A stretch of DNA of 64,000 bases from Aquaticitalea lipolytica (GTDB taxonomy: Bacteria; Bacteroidota; Bacteroidia; Flavobacteriales; Flavobacteriaceae): assembly GCF_014641635.1 (NCBI RefSeq), contig NZ_BMIC01000002.1, positions 124,001 through 188,000 on the forward strand, written 5' to 3'. The translations under genes were made by a program, and so were the position numbers. The notes beneath the pieces were generated by a model. That model ran no database searches. It was given only the letters and a program-made list of their open reading frames with translations, and was not told the origin of the DNA. Position 1 is the stretch's first letter, and every line of letters begins with the position of its first letter. Shown piece by piece: positions 24,771-35,900 of this stretch.

Positions 24771-26039
24771 ATGAGCAAAAATAACCTACCTAAAATTGTT
24801 ATTATTGGAGCTGGATTTGGAGGTATATCTATAGCTAAATCTTTTAAAAACAAACCAGTTAATGTGTTGCTGATTGATAAGCACAACTATCATAATTTTC
24901 AGCCCTTAATGTATCAGATAGCTACAGGTGGACTAGAACCAGATAGTATTGCATATCCTGTAAGACGAATTTTTAGAAACCAAGCTAATTTTAGTTTCAG
25001 AATGGCTAATGTAATTAGTGTAAACACAGAGTCCAATTTACTACACACAACCATTGGAGATGTTACTTACGATTATTTAGTTATAGCCACAGGAAGTACA
25101 AATAACTATTTTAATTTCGAACCAGTAAAACAAAAACTACTTACTCTTAAGTCAATTCCTGACGCATTAAACATACGCAGTTATATCTATCAGAATCTAG
25201 AAAAAGCATTAGTAGAACAAGATAAAAGACCTATTGAAGACATCATTAATATTGCTATAATTGGTGGTGGTCCAGCAGGAATTGAATTAGCTGGTGCTTT
25301 AGCAGAAATGAAACATTATGTATTACCAAAAGACTTTCCAGATTTAGATTTATCAAAAATGGAGATAAATTTATATGAAGCAGCTCCTAAGCTTTTAGGT
25401 GCTATGTCTGAAGATTCTTCAAAAATGAGTTTAAAATATTTAATTAGGCTTGGTGTTAATGTTCATTTAAACTCAAAAGTTGAAGCTTATGATGGCACAA
25501 AACTATCACTTGAAGATGGAAGTAATTTTATTACAGATACTGTTATCTGGACAGCAGGAGTAAAGGCATCACCAATAGATGGCTTATCAAAAGAGGTTAT
25601 TACTGGCGGAAACAGAATTTTAGTAAATGAATATAACCAAATAGATACTACAGAAAATGTATTCGCTATTGGTGATGTTGCTGCCTGTGTAACACCAGAA
25701 AATCCAAAAGGCCTACCAATGTTAGCTCCTGTTGCTCAACAACAAGGTAAATTGCTCTCAAAAAATTTAATTAAACTAATCAATAAAAAACCAATGACGC
25801 CTTTTGTTTACAAAGACAGAGGTGTAATGGCAACTATAGGTCGCAAAAAGGCAGTTGTAGACTTACCTAAATGGAAATTTCAAGGCACATTTGCCTGGTT
25901 GGTTTGGATGTTTATACACATCATGTCGCTTGTAGGTTTTAGAAATAAGTTTGTAGCATTTTATGATTGGATGTCAAATTATTTTACTTACGATAAGCCA
26001 TTAGGACTAATTATCAGACCATATAAGCGACAAGAGTAA
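24771..26039 (+). CDS. Type II NADH dehydrogenase (NDH-2-like)
   Basis: A 422-residue flavoprotein with two Rossmann motifs: VIIGAGFGGISIAKS for FAD at the N-terminus and IAIIGGGPAGIELAGALAEM for NADH near residue 165. The FAD-pyrophosphate motif VFAIGDVAAC and a C-terminal amphipathic segment (FAWLVWMFIHIMSLVGF) for membrane association are also present. It would pass electrons from NADH to menaquinone without pumping protons. Full length for the family. Confidence 0.92.
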   Translation: MSKNNLPKIVIIGAGFGGISIAKSFKNKPVNVLLIDKHNYHNFQPLMYQIATGGLEPDSIAYPVRRIFRNQANFSFRMANVISVNTESNLLHTTIGDVTYDYLVIATGSTNNYFNFEPVKQKLLTLKSIPDALNIRSYIYQNLEKALVEQDKRPIEDIINIAIIGGGPAGIELAGALAEMKHYVLPKDFPDLDLSKMEINLYEAAPKLLGAMSEDSSKMSLKYLIRLGVNVHLNSKVEAYDGTKLSLEDGSNFITDTVIWTAGVKASPIDGLSKEVITGGNRILVNEYNQIDTTENVFAIGDVAACVTPENPKGLPMLAPVAQQQGKLLSKNLIKLINKKPMTPFVYKDRGVMATIGRKKAVVDLPKWKFQGTFAWLVWMFIHIMSLVGFRNKFVAFYDWMSNYFTYDKPLGLIIRPYKRQE

Positions 26040-26229
26040 ACTTTATTATAAATATTGAATTCTATAACTTATCTTTGAGGAGTTTTGGGAATTACCTTAA
26101 TAATTCTTATCTTAACTCAACATTGTTTCCACTGGATTAATCTTTAGGTAAATCAATCTCATCAATTGCCTTTCCAAATTATTTGTTTAGTAATTCAATT
26201 CACTTAATATTAATATTTTATAAAAAAGA

Positions 26230-26673
26230 ATGGCAAAGTCGCAACAGACCTATAGCAAAATTGAAAAAGAAAAAGCTCGTGCTAAAAAGCGTGAAGAAAA
26301 ACAAAAGAAAAAAGAAGCTCGTAAAGCTGAAGGTGGAAGTGGAGGAATTCAATTCGCTTATGTAGATGCTTACGGAAATTTAACTGATACTCCACCAGAT
26401 CCAGCTGACAAGATAAAAGTTGATGCTGAAGATATCGTTTTAGGTGTTCCTAAAAAAGAAGAAGGTGAAGAAGAAGATCCACAAAGAACTGGAAAAGTAT
26501 CATTTTTTGATAGCTCAAAAGGTTTCGGATTTATTATCGATACCGAAAACAACGAAAAATACTTCTGTCACGTTAGTGGCTTATTAGATGAAATTTTCGA
26601 AAATGATAAAGTTACGTTCGAACTAGAACGTGGTATGAAAGGTATGAATGCTGTAAGAGTTAAGAAAGTTTAA
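26230..26673 (+). CDS. Cold-shock-domain protein with Lys-rich N-terminal extension
   Basis: A 147-residue protein. The first 40 residues are a Lys/Glu-rich charged helix (KIEKEKARAKKREEKQKKK). The C-terminal 65 residues form a cold-shock domain with RNP1-like KGFGFI and RNP2-like YFCHVSGL. It should bind single-stranded nucleic acid, probably RNA. The extended form is common in flavobacteria. It overlaps the convergent pseudouridine synthase gene by 14 bases. Confidence 0.92.
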   Translation: MAKSQQTYSKIEKEKARAKKREEKQKKKEARKAEGGSGGIQFAYVDAYGNLTDTPPDPADKIKVDAEDIVLGVPKKEEGEEEDPQRTGKVSFFDSSKGFGFIIDTENNEKYFCHVSGLLDEIFENDKVTFELERGMKGMNAVRVKKV

Positions 26674-27259
26674 GTAGTGATTCTACTTTAATAACTTCTG
26701 CCATTTGCATTGTACCTAAATGATGGTGGCCAATGCGCACTCTCACTAGGCGTAATGTTGGAAAACCAACTGCAGAAGTCATTTTGCGTACTTGTCTAAA
26801 TTTACCTTCAGAAATTATTACAGAAATCCAACTTGTTGGACCATGCCTATCATCTCTTATTTTTTTAGATCGTTTTGGAAACTCAGGAATTGAGTCTAAT
26901 TTTCTAACCTTACTAGGTTGAGTATTATATTTAATTCCTTCAAAACCAATTTCAACACCTTTCTGTAATTGTTTTATGGCAACATCAGTAATATCGCCAT
27001 CGACTTGCAAATAATATTCCTTTTCAGTGTCACCTTTATTAATCTCGTCGCTTAATTTTCCGTCTGTAGTTAATAATAAAAGTCCCTCGGAATCTTCATC
27101 TAACCTGCCAATAGACATTGTGCCATTTTCAAAAGGAAAAAGCTCAGAAATGAACTTCTTTTTTTGTTCATGCTTAGCATTACTACCAAACTGACTCAAA
27201 TAACCATAAGGTTTAAAAAGTTTATAGTGATGGTGAAGTACAACTTTACTATTATCCAT
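26660..27259 (-). CDS. rRNA pseudouridine synthase (RsuA/RluE type)
   Basis: A 199-residue enzyme of the RsuA/RluB/E/F family without an S4 domain, as in RluE. It has KLFKPYGYLSQF, the catalytic motif SIGRLDEDSEGLLLLT (catalytic Asp after Leu) and GKFRQVRKMTSAVGFPTLRL. It isomerises a uridine in rRNA; RluE modifies 23S rRNA, but the target here is inferred from the family. The start at 27259 overlaps the end of topB by 8 bases, indicating co-expression. Confidence 0.9.
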   Translation of the reverse strand: MDNSKVVLHHHYKLFKPYGYLSQFGSNAKHEQKKKFISELFPFENGTMSIGRLDEDSEGLLLLTTDGKLSDEINKGDTEKEYYLQVDGDITDVAIKQLQKGVEIGFEGIKYNTQPSKVRKLDSIPEFPKRSKKIRDDRHGPTSWISVIISEGKFRQVRKMTSAVGFPTLRLVRVRIGHHHLGTMQMAEVIKVESLLKLS

Positions 27260-29249
27260 TTAAAATACTAAAAACAAGTTCTTTAGTTAATTTTTTACCA
27301 TTAGCTTTAGCTTTAATATCTGTAAAGTTAAATCTAAAATCACAACCTGTTTTATACTCACTACAACCATAAGCAGCCTTGCCTTTTATAACAGTACCTT
27401 TTTTACATTTAGGACAAGAAATTACATCAGGAATTACTTTTTTAGCTGCTTTTTTTACTTTCTTTTTTGTGTGATTTTCTGCAGTAATATTAGCCTTTTT
27501 AGTTTCGCTTCTAACTTCATAAACCAACTCATCAACCATTTTCTTCATGTTATTAATAAACGTCGCTGCACTATAGGTGCCTTTTTCAATGTCTTTTAAT
27601 TGCTTTTCCCATTGACCAGTAAGTTCAGCACTTTTCAATAGTTCATTTTGTATAGTATCAATCAGCTGAATTCCTGTTGGTGTTGGTAATATTTGTTTTT
27701 TATTTCTAACTATATACTTACGCTTAAATAATGTCTCTATAATACTTGCACGTGTTGACGGTCTTCCTATACCATTTTCTTTCATCAAATCACGCAACTC
27801 ATCATCATCAACTTGTTTTCCAGCAGTTTCCATAGCACGTAGGAGTGAAGCTTCTGTAAATTGTGAAGGTGCTTTTGTTTGTTTCTCTAAAAATGATGGC
27901 TCGTGTGGTCCTTTTTCTCCTTTTACAAAATTTGGCAATATATCTTGTTCTTTTTTAGAACTATCAGCAGTTTCAAATACAACGCGCCATCCTTTTTTTA
28001 AGATTTCTTTTCCTGTAGTTTTAAAAGATACATCGTCAACTTTACCAATAACAGTAGTATTTGATACAGAGCAATCATCATAAAATACAGCTATAAAGCG
28101 TCTTGTAATGATATCATAAACCAATTGCTGATTTGGTTGCATGTGGCTTTCAACACCTGTTGGAATAATTGCGTGGTGATCGGTTACTTTTTTATCATTA
28201 AAAACCTTAGTCGATTTCTTTATTTTTTTTCCTAAAAGAGGTGTTGTTAATTCTGAGTATTTTGTTAAGTTTTTAAGTATACCTGCAACTTTAGGATATA
28301 CATCACTAGGCAAGAAAGTGGTATCAACTCTAGGATAAGTGACTACTTTTTGCTCATATAATTTTTGAACAATATTAAGTGTTTCTTCAGCTGAAAAGCC
28401 AAATTTAGTATTGCAATACACTTGTAATCCTGTTAAATCGAATAGTTTTGGCGCATAATCTTTACCTTTCTTTTTCGTGACAGAATCTACAACAAATTCA
28501 TGCTCTTTAACTTTATTGGCTAGTTTTTCACCATCTTCCATGTTTAAAAAACGTCCTTCCTCATAACTAAACAAAGTATCTCGATACATAGTTTGCAATT
28601 CCCAGTAAGGTTGAGGTACAAAATTTTCAATTTCTTTAAATCGACCAACTACCATAGCTAATGTTGGTGTTTGCACTCTACCAACTGATAATACTTGCTT
28701 ATAACCACCATGTTTTACAGTGTACAATCGTGTAGCATTTATTCCTAAAAGCCAATCACCAATAGCTCTAGAAAATCCAGCATAATAAAGATTATCATAA
28801 TTCTCTGATGGTTTAAGGTTATTAAAACCTTCTTTAATAGCTTCGGTTGTTAACGATGAAATCCAAAGTCGTTTTATTTCGCCTTTATAATTAGCTTGTT
28901 GCAAAACCCAACGCTGAATCAGTTCTCCTTCTTGACCAGCATCACCACAGTTTATTACCAATTCGGCAGCATCAAAAAGCTTTTTTACAATATTGAATTG
29001 CTTTAAAATTCCTGCATTATCAACCACTTTGGTTTTAAATTTCTCAGGAAGCATTGGTAAATTATTTAAATCCCAACTTTTCCAATATGGCTTATAGTCG
29101 TTAGGTTCTAAAAGTGTACAAAAATGCCCAAAAGTATACGTAACAGCATAGCCATTACCTTCATAATAACCATCATGTTTGGTGTTTGCTCCTAAAACAG
29201 AAGCAATTTCACGAGCTACACTAGGCTTTTCAGCAATACATACTTTCAC
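27252..29249 (-). CDS. topB: DNA topoisomerase III (type IA)
   Basis: A 665-residue type IA topoisomerase. The N-terminal TOPRIM domain has KVCIAEKPSVA and CGDAGQEGE. The active-site Tyr is in VVTYPRVDTTFLP near residue 305. DDDELRDLMKENGIGRPSTR follows, and a single C-terminal zinc-finger-like segment (CPKCKKG … CSEYKTGCDF) closes the protein. It relaxes or decatenates DNA through a single-strand break. The start codon is GTG (29247-29249): an in-frame stop lies nine codons upstream, and KVCIAEKP is the standard N-terminus. Confidence 0.93.
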   Translation of the reverse strand: MKVCIAEKPSVAREIASVLGANTKHDGYYEGNGYAVTYTFGHFCTLLEPNDYKPYWKSWDLNNLPMLPEKFKTKVVDNAGILKQFNIVKKLFDAAELVINCGDAGQEGELIQRWVLQQANYKGEIKRLWISSLTTEAIKEGFNNLKPSENYDNLYYAGFSRAIGDWLLGINATRLYTVKHGGYKQVLSVGRVQTPTLAMVVGRFKEIENFVPQPYWELQTMYRDTLFSYEEGRFLNMEDGEKLANKVKEHEFVVDSVTKKKGKDYAPKLFDLTGLQVYCNTKFGFSAEETLNIVQKLYEQKVVTYPRVDTTFLPSDVYPKVAGILKNLTKYSELTTPLLGKKIKKSTKVFNDKKVTDHHAIIPTGVESHMQPNQQLVYDIITRRFIAVFYDDCSVSNTTVIGKVDDVSFKTTGKEILKKGWRVVFETADSSKKEQDILPNFVKGEKGPHEPSFLEKQTKAPSQFTEASLLRAMETAGKQVDDDELRDLMKENGIGRPSTRASIIETLFKRKYIVRNKKQILPTPTGIQLIDTIQNELLKSAELTGQWEKQLKDIEKGTYSAATFINNMKKMVDELVYEVRSETKKANITAENHTKKKVKKAAKKVIPDVISCPKCKKGTVIKGKAAYGCSEYKTGCDFRFNFTDIKAKANGKKLTKELVFSILNG

Positions 29250-29388
29250 TAAATCTGCGGATTTTAAAGTTTATAAGAGGCTGCAAAATAAGAAATTTTA
29301 CAAGCAATTTAAGGTTTTTTTTAACAGTTGTCTAAAATGATTATTTAACAGTAATGCCTATATTTAAGACTTTTAAAATCAACCACAC

Positions 29389-31863
29389 ATGACAATACAA
29401 AAAACTCTTCAACTATTTGTTATAATAGTATGTTTACTATTACCAACAACTAACTTTTCTCAATCTAAAAAGAAGAAAAATAAAAAGACAGAAGTTGTTG
29501 CACCAACACCACCTAAAAAAAAGGATAATGGTATTAAAGACTACAGCGAAGTTATTACCAAAGACGCCATTACAGACGAAGGATTATTTAAAGTTCATAA
29601 AATAAAAGATAAATACTATTACGAAATCCCTTTCAATTTACTCAACAAGGATATGTTATTGGTAAGTCGCATTGCAAAACTCCCTTCAGGATTAGGAGGT
29701 GGTTATGTAAATGCAGGAACTGAAACCAATGAACAAATGGTTGTTTGGGAGCGTTTCCAAGATAAAATACTTATTAAAGTAAAATCGTATAATGCGGTTG
29801 CAAATGATAGCTTGCCAATAAATATATCTGTTAGAGCCAATAATTATGAGCCTACACTATATGCTTTTGATATTGCAACATTCAGTAAAGACTCAACAGC
29901 AGCTGTTGTGGATGTCACTAAATTTTATAGTAGTGATGTTAAAGCGATAAGCGGACTTTCTGCAGATATGCGTGATGCTTATAAAGTTAGAAACTTAGAT
30001 GATTCTCGTAGCTTCATAACTTCAGCAAAGAGTTTTCCGATGAATATTGAGATTATTCAAGATTTCACTTACAATGCTTCAAAACCACCTGTTCATCCAG
30101 AAACTGAAACGATTAGTTTACAGATGAATCAATCAATGATTTTACTGCCTGAACAACAAATGCAACCACGACTTGCCGACCCAAGAGTAGGTTGGTTTAC
30201 TGTAAGTCAGTATGATTATAGCAGCGAAGCTTTAAAATCTGATCAAAAAACATACATACGTCGTTGGCGATTAGAACCAAAAGACCCTGAAGCATACAAA
30301 AGAGGTGAGTTGGTTGAACCAATTAAGCCAATAGTGTATTATTTAGATCCAGCAACACCTGAGAAACTGCGTAAATATATCAAACAAGGTATAGAAGATT
30401 GGCAAAAAGCATTTGAAACTGCAGGTTTCAAAAATGCTATTTTAGCTAAAGACCCTCCAACAATAGAAGAAGACCCAGAGTTTAGCCCTGAAGATATTCG
30501 CTATTCTGTGATACGTTATGTAGCAAGTACTACACGTAATGCCACAGGACCAAGTGTTTCTGACCCAAGAACTGGTGAGATTATAGAAAGTGATGTTATT
30601 TGGTATCATAACCATTTACGCTCTTACAGAAACAGGTATTTACTAGAAACTGGTGCTGCAAACCCTTCAGCAAGAACTTTAGACACTCCAGATGAAGAAA
30701 TAGGAGAGATGATGCGCATGGTAATAGCTCACGAAGTTGGTCATGCTTTAGGTTTTCCTCATAATATGGGAGCAAGTTGTGCTTATGATGTTGAAAGTTA
30801 TAGAAATGGAGCATTTACACAAGAATTTGGTATTGCCTCAAGTATTATGGATTATGCTCGTTATAATTATATTGCGCAACCTGGAGATACAAACATTCGT
30901 TTTATAAGACAAATTGGACCTTACGATCACTATGCTACAAATTGGGGTTATAGATGGATTCCTAATGAAACTACAGAAAGCGAAACTGCTACTTTAGATA
31001 AATGGATTATGGCAAAAGATGGAGATGTAAGATATAAATTCGGAAAACAAAGTAGTCGTTTTGATCCATCTGCTCAAACTGAAGATATTGGAAACAACTC
31101 TATAAAAGCGAGTACTTATGGACTAAAAAACCTTAAATATGTTGCAGAACATTTACCAGAATGGACAAGTGATAAAACCAATGATTATGAAGACTTAAAT
31201 GAGTTATATGGCGAGCTTTTAGGTGTTTGGAGTCGTTATGTTGGCCATGTAGTTACTCATATTGGAGGCGTTTATGAAGACACTAAAAAACCAAATCAAA
31301 GTGGAGTAGTGTACACACCTGCTTCTAAAGACGATCAAAAAGCAGCTATGGCTTGGTTGCATGAAAATGCTTTTGCATCTCCAACCTGGATATTAGATGT
31401 CAATACATTACAATCTACCGAATATACTGGTTATACTGAGACTTTTAGAAGCTTACAGGCAAGACATTTAAATAATATTCTAGATTTTGATGTTTTAGGA
31501 AGGTTAATCGATGGGGAAGTGGTTAGTGCTGAAAATTATTCAGCTCTAAATATGTTACAAGACTTACGTAAAGGTATTTGGAAAGAACTAAACAGCACTA
31601 AATCGGTATCTGTTTTCAGAAGAAACCTTCAACGTGTATATATAGATAGAATGCAGTATTTAATGACTGAAGAATTAAAACCAAGTCGTTTTGGTAGTTA
31701 TTATAATGTGAACCAATCTGATGTAAGAGCATTAGTAAGAGGCGAATTAAACACTTTAAGAAATTCAATAAAATATATAAAGAATAGTGTTTCTAATACA
31801 GAAACTAAGTATCATTATGAAGATTGCATTAAGCGTATCGACATGATTTTAGATCCAAAATAA
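29389..31863 (+). CDS. Secreted zinc-dependent metalloprotease (DUF5117/DUF5118 type)
   Basis: An 824-residue exported protein with signal peptide (LQLFVIIVCLLLPTTNFSQ). The zinc motif HEVGHALGFPHN near residue 447 is the HExxHxxGxxH signature of metzincin-like peptidases, followed by a SSIMDYARYNY Met-turn region. The long N-terminal part before it matches the DUF5118/DUF5117 arrangement of Bacteroidota zinc-dependent proteases. It probably acts outside the inner membrane on peptides or proteins. It is first in a run of three genes and is followed after 3 bases by the reductase. Confidence 0.88.
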   Translation: MTIQKTLQLFVIIVCLLLPTTNFSQSKKKKNKKTEVVAPTPPKKKDNGIKDYSEVITKDAITDEGLFKVHKIKDKYYYEIPFNLLNKDMLLVSRIAKLPSGLGGGYVNAGTETNEQMVVWERFQDKILIKVKSYNAVANDSLPINISVRANNYEPTLYAFDIATFSKDSTAAVVDVTKFYSSDVKAISGLSADMRDAYKVRNLDDSRSFITSAKSFPMNIEIIQDFTYNASKPPVHPETETISLQMNQSMILLPEQQMQPRLADPRVGWFTVSQYDYSSEALKSDQKTYIRRWRLEPKDPEAYKRGELVEPIKPIVYYLDPATPEKLRKYIKQGIEDWQKAFETAGFKNAILAKDPPTIEEDPEFSPEDIRYSVIRYVASTTRNATGPSVSDPRTGEIIESDVIWYHNHLRSYRNRYLLETGAANPSARTLDTPDEEIGEMMRMVIAHEVGHALGFPHNMGASCAYDVESYRNGAFTQEFGIASSIMDYARYNYIAQPGDTNIRFIRQIGPYDHYATNWGYRWIPNETTESETATLDKWIMAKDGDVRYKFGKQSSRFDPSAQTEDIGNNSIKASTYGLKNLKYVAEHLPEWTSDKTNDYEDLNELYGELLGVWSRYVGHVVTHIGGVYEDTKKPNQSGVVYTPASKDDQKAAMAWLHENAFASPTWILDVNTLQSTEYTGYTETFRSLQARHLNNILDFDVLGRLIDGEVVSAENYSALNMLQDLRKGIWKELNSTKSVSVFRRNLQRVYIDRMQYLMTEELKPSRFGSYYNVNQSDVRALVRGELNTLRNSIKYIKNSVSNTETKYHYEDCIKRIDMILDPK

Positions 31864-31866
31864 TTT

Positions 31867-32868
31867 ATGACAAACACTCAATTAATATTTAAAAAACGAC
31901 CAATAGGAGTTCCTGATGCAAATACATGGTCTATAGAAAAAAATCCTATTCCTGAACCCAAAGAAGGTGAAGTGCTTATTCAGCAGCATTATGTATCGTT
32001 AGATCCAGCAATGAGAGGTTGGATGAATGAAGGCAAATCGTATATAGAACCTATAAAAATTGACGATGTAATGCGAGCAGGTTCAATAGGAAAAGTTATA
32101 AAAGCTAATAATCATCCAAAGTACAAGGTAGGAGATTGCTTAACAGGTTGGGGAGGTGTTCAACAATATGTGGCAACAACAGCAGAAAACTGGTATAAAG
32201 TTGACGATACTTTAGCACCAATGCCAATGTATTTAGGCACTCTCGGAATGCCAGGAATGACAGCTTATTTTGGAATTTTAGAAGTCGGAAAAATTAAATC
32301 TGGTGATACAGTTCTAATTTCAGGAGCAGCTGGAGCAGTAGGCAGTGTTGTTGGGCAAATTGCAAAACTTAAAGGTTGCACAGTTGTAGGTATAGCTGGA
32401 GGAAAAGACAAATGCGATTATATGATTAATGAACTTGGATTTGATGATGCTATCGATTACAAATCTGAAAATGTAATGTTGGCTTTAAGAACAAAATGCC
32501 CTAAAGGAATTGATGTGTTTTTTGATAATGTTGGTGGCGATATTTTAGATGCTGCCTTAGTACATTTAAGAATGCATGCTCGTGTGGTTATTTGCGGAGC
32601 CATTTCGCAATATAATGCAACCACTCGTGTAAAAGGACCAAGTAACTACTTGTCATTATTGGTAAACAGAGCAACTATGCAAGGCATGGTGGTTTTAGAT
32701 TATGCCAAAGATTACGGAAATGCAGCTGCTGAAATGGGCAAATGGCTAGCTGAAGGCAAATTAAAAAGTAAAGAAGATGTATATGAAGGCATTGAGAATT
32801 TTCAAAGCACTTATAACAGATTGTTTACAGGAGAAAAAAACGGAAAACTAGTACTTAAAGTACTTTAA
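31867..32868 (+). CDS. NADP-dependent medium-chain oxidoreductase (CurA/prostaglandin-reductase-like)
   Basis: A 333-residue zinc-independent MDR protein: YVSLDPAMRGWMN at the N-terminus, LGMPGMTAYFGILEVGK, the nucleotide-binding ISGAAGAVGSVVGQIAKLKG, and FDNVGGDILDAAL. Family enzymes reduce the C=C bond of enones using NADPH. The native substrate is unknown. Three bases separate it from the metalloprotease stop, so the pair is likely co-transcribed. Confidence 0.9.
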   Translation: MTNTQLIFKKRPIGVPDANTWSIEKNPIPEPKEGEVLIQQHYVSLDPAMRGWMNEGKSYIEPIKIDDVMRAGSIGKVIKANNHPKYKVGDCLTGWGGVQQYVATTAENWYKVDDTLAPMPMYLGTLGMPGMTAYFGILEVGKIKSGDTVLISGAAGAVGSVVGQIAKLKGCTVVGIAGGKDKCDYMINELGFDDAIDYKSENVMLALRTKCPKGIDVFFDNVGGDILDAALVHLRMHARVVICGAISQYNATTRVKGPSNYLSLLVNRATMQGMVVLDYAKDYGNAAAEMGKWLAEGKLKSKEDVYEGIENFQSTYNRLFTGEKNGKLVLKVL

Positions 32869-32901
32869 CTATATTAAATCGATTCATACAACAACTAACT
32901 T

Positions 32902-35900
32902 ATGAAAAAATCAACCTTTCTGTCGTTTATAGCATTACTATTATGTTTACAAACGATACATTCACAAAAAACAAAAAAAGAAGACAAGCAAGCCTTAGAC
33001 ACAATTAAAATTAGTGGTTTAAAATGGCGAAGTATTGGTCCTTCATTAACATCAGGACGTATTTCTGATATTGCTGTTAATCCAAACAATCCATTCGAGT
33101 ATTATGTAGCGAGTTCTGCTGGTGGAGTATGGAAAACAATTAATTCAGGAATTGAATACACACCAGTTTTTGATGGTGAAGGCTCATTTTCTATTGGCTG
33201 TGTAACTATCGATCCTAATAACACAAATGTTGTTTGGGTTGGAAGTGGCGAAAACAACAACCAACGCTCTGTAAATTATGGCGATGGTGTTTACAAATCT
33301 ACTGATGGAGGCGCAAGCTGGACAAATATGGGATTAAAAACATCTGAACATATTGGACGTATTGTAGTGCATCCAGATAATTCAGATGTGGTTTATGTTG
33401 CTGCTATTGGTCCACTTTGGAGCAAAGGTGGTGAGCGTGGTTTGTACAAAACTACTGATGGTGGAAAAACATGGAAAGCAGTATTAACTGTTGATGAACA
33501 TACAGGTGTAAACGATGTGGTTATGGATCCTCGTCATCCTGAAGTGTTATATGCTTCTACGTTTCAACGCAGACGTCATGTGTATACTTATGTTGGTGGA
33601 GGACCAGGTTCTGGATTGCATAAAAGCACAGATGGTGGTGAAACATGGACAAAAATTCAAAACGGATTACCAACAACTGAATTAGGTAGAATTGGTTTAG
33701 CTATTTCGCCAGCAAATCCAGAGTTTATTTATGCTATTGTAGAAGCAGCTGATGGAAAAGGCGGATTTTTCAAATCGACAAACAGAGGTTCTAGTTGGGA
33801 AAAAATGGGAGATCATAGTACTAGCGGAAACTATTACCAAGAAATTATTGCCGATCCAGTTGATGAAAACACAGTGTATTCAATGGATACTTGGATGAGC
33901 GTTACTAAAAATGGAGGTAAATCGTTTGATATTGTAGGTGAAGATTATAAGCATATCGATAATCACTGTATGTGGATAGACCCAAACAACAACAAACATT
34001 GGCTAGTTGGTAGTGATGGAGGTGTTTATGAAACCTTTGATGCTGCTAAAACTTGGGATTTTAAAGAAAATATTCCTGTAACTCAGTTCTATAAAGTGGC
34101 TGTTGATAATGCTTATCCGTTTTATAATGTATATGGAGGCACTCAAGATAACTTTAGTATTGGTGGACCATCTAGAGTAATTACAGATCATGGTATTACT
34201 AATTTCGATTGGTTTATAACAAATGGTGGCGACGGATTTGAATCTCAAATAGATCCTGAAAACCCAAATATTGTATATGCACAATCACAATACGGATTTT
34301 TAGTACGTTACGATAAAAAAAGTGGTGAGGCTGTCGGAATTCAACCAAAGGAACGTCAAGGCGAAAATGCTTATAAGTTTAATTGGGATGCGCCATTAGT
34401 TGTAAGTAAACATAAAAGTGGAAGGCTTTATTTTGCTGCAAATAAGCTATTTAAGTCTGATGATTATGGTAATAGTTGGAGTGTAATTAGTGATGATTTA
34501 TCACAGCAAATAGACAGAAATACACTTAACGTTTATGATAGAGTTGTAAGTATTGATGCTGTTGCTAAAAACGGTTCAACGTCACCTTATGGTGCTATTG
34601 TAGCGTTATCGGAATCGCCAATTGATGAAAATTTAATTGTTGTTGGTACTGATGATGGATTAATTCAAATTACTGAAGATGGCGGAAAAACATGGCGAAA
34701 AGTGAGTGCTATTTCTGGAGCTCCAAATATGTCGTATGTAAATAATGTGCATGCTTCAAAACACAATGCTAATGTTATTTACGCTGCATTTAACCACCAT
34801 AAATATGGCGATTTTAAACCTTATCTGTTTAAGTCTTCCGATAAAGGTCGCACTTGGACTTCAATAAGTGGTAATTTACCAGAACGTGGCTCTGTATATG
34901 CTTTTGAAGAAGATCATAAAGATGCTAATTTACTGTTTTGCGGCACAGAATTCGGTGTGTATTTCACTCCAAATAGTGGTGGACGCTGGAAAAAGCTAGG
35001 CAATGGTTTACCAACCATATTAGTAAGAGATATTGCTATACAAGAGCGTGAAAACGATTTGGTATTAGGAACATTTGGAAGAGGATTTTATGTTTTAGAT
35101 GATTATTCGTCATTACGAACTATAGAAAATGAAAATCCGAAGGAAAAAGCTATTATTTATCCAATTCGTACAGCATTAATGTGGGAAAAAAGTACGCCTT
35201 TAGGCTTGCCAGGAAAATCTTTTCAAGGCGATAATTTTTACACATCACCAAATTTAGGCCCAGAAGTGATGATTACGTATTATTATGATGATACTTATGA
35301 ATCGTTGAAAGACCAACGTCAGAAACGTGAAAAAGACCTTATTAAAGGTAATAAAAGCACGCCTTATCCTAGTTATAATGCGCTTAAAGCCGAAAATAAT
35401 GAATCTGCACCACAATTATTGTTTGTATTTAAAGACGCTAGCGGAAACATCATAAAAAAGGAAACAAAATCACCAACTAAAGGTTTACAGCGTTTTCATT
35501 GGGATTTAAGATACACACCACAAAACCCTGTAAATTTCAATACACCAGCATTTTACAATCCGTTTTCTGGTAAAAATGAAGGTACATTGGTTGTACCAGG
35601 AACTTATACTGTAGAAATGCAGTTGTTTAAAGATGGTATAACAACAACACTTGTGCCTGCAACAACTTTTGAAGTAAAAGCATTAGACAATACTGTTATG
35701 CCAGCAGAAAACAGAGCTGAAAAAGTGGCATTCCAAAAGCAAATATCTGCTTTAGAAGCCGATTTAGAAGTATGTCAGTATTTAATGGGAGAGATGAATA
35801 CCAAAATTAAATACATAAAAGAAGCAATAAAACGCTCAGAGCAGCCTATGGATAAGCTATACCAAACTACGTTAGCTATCGAAAACAAGCTTAAAGACAT

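Noticed and set aside
26130-26180. Minus-strand stretch spelling GKAIDEIDLPKD then stop, resembling the end of a TrkA-C domain
   Set aside because: Only about 13 codons, frame broken just upstream; too short to call a gene remnant.
26183-26365. 60-codon plus-strand frame overlapping the cold-shock gene
   Set aside because: It is an out-of-frame reading of the Lys-rich N-terminus of the cold-shock protein.
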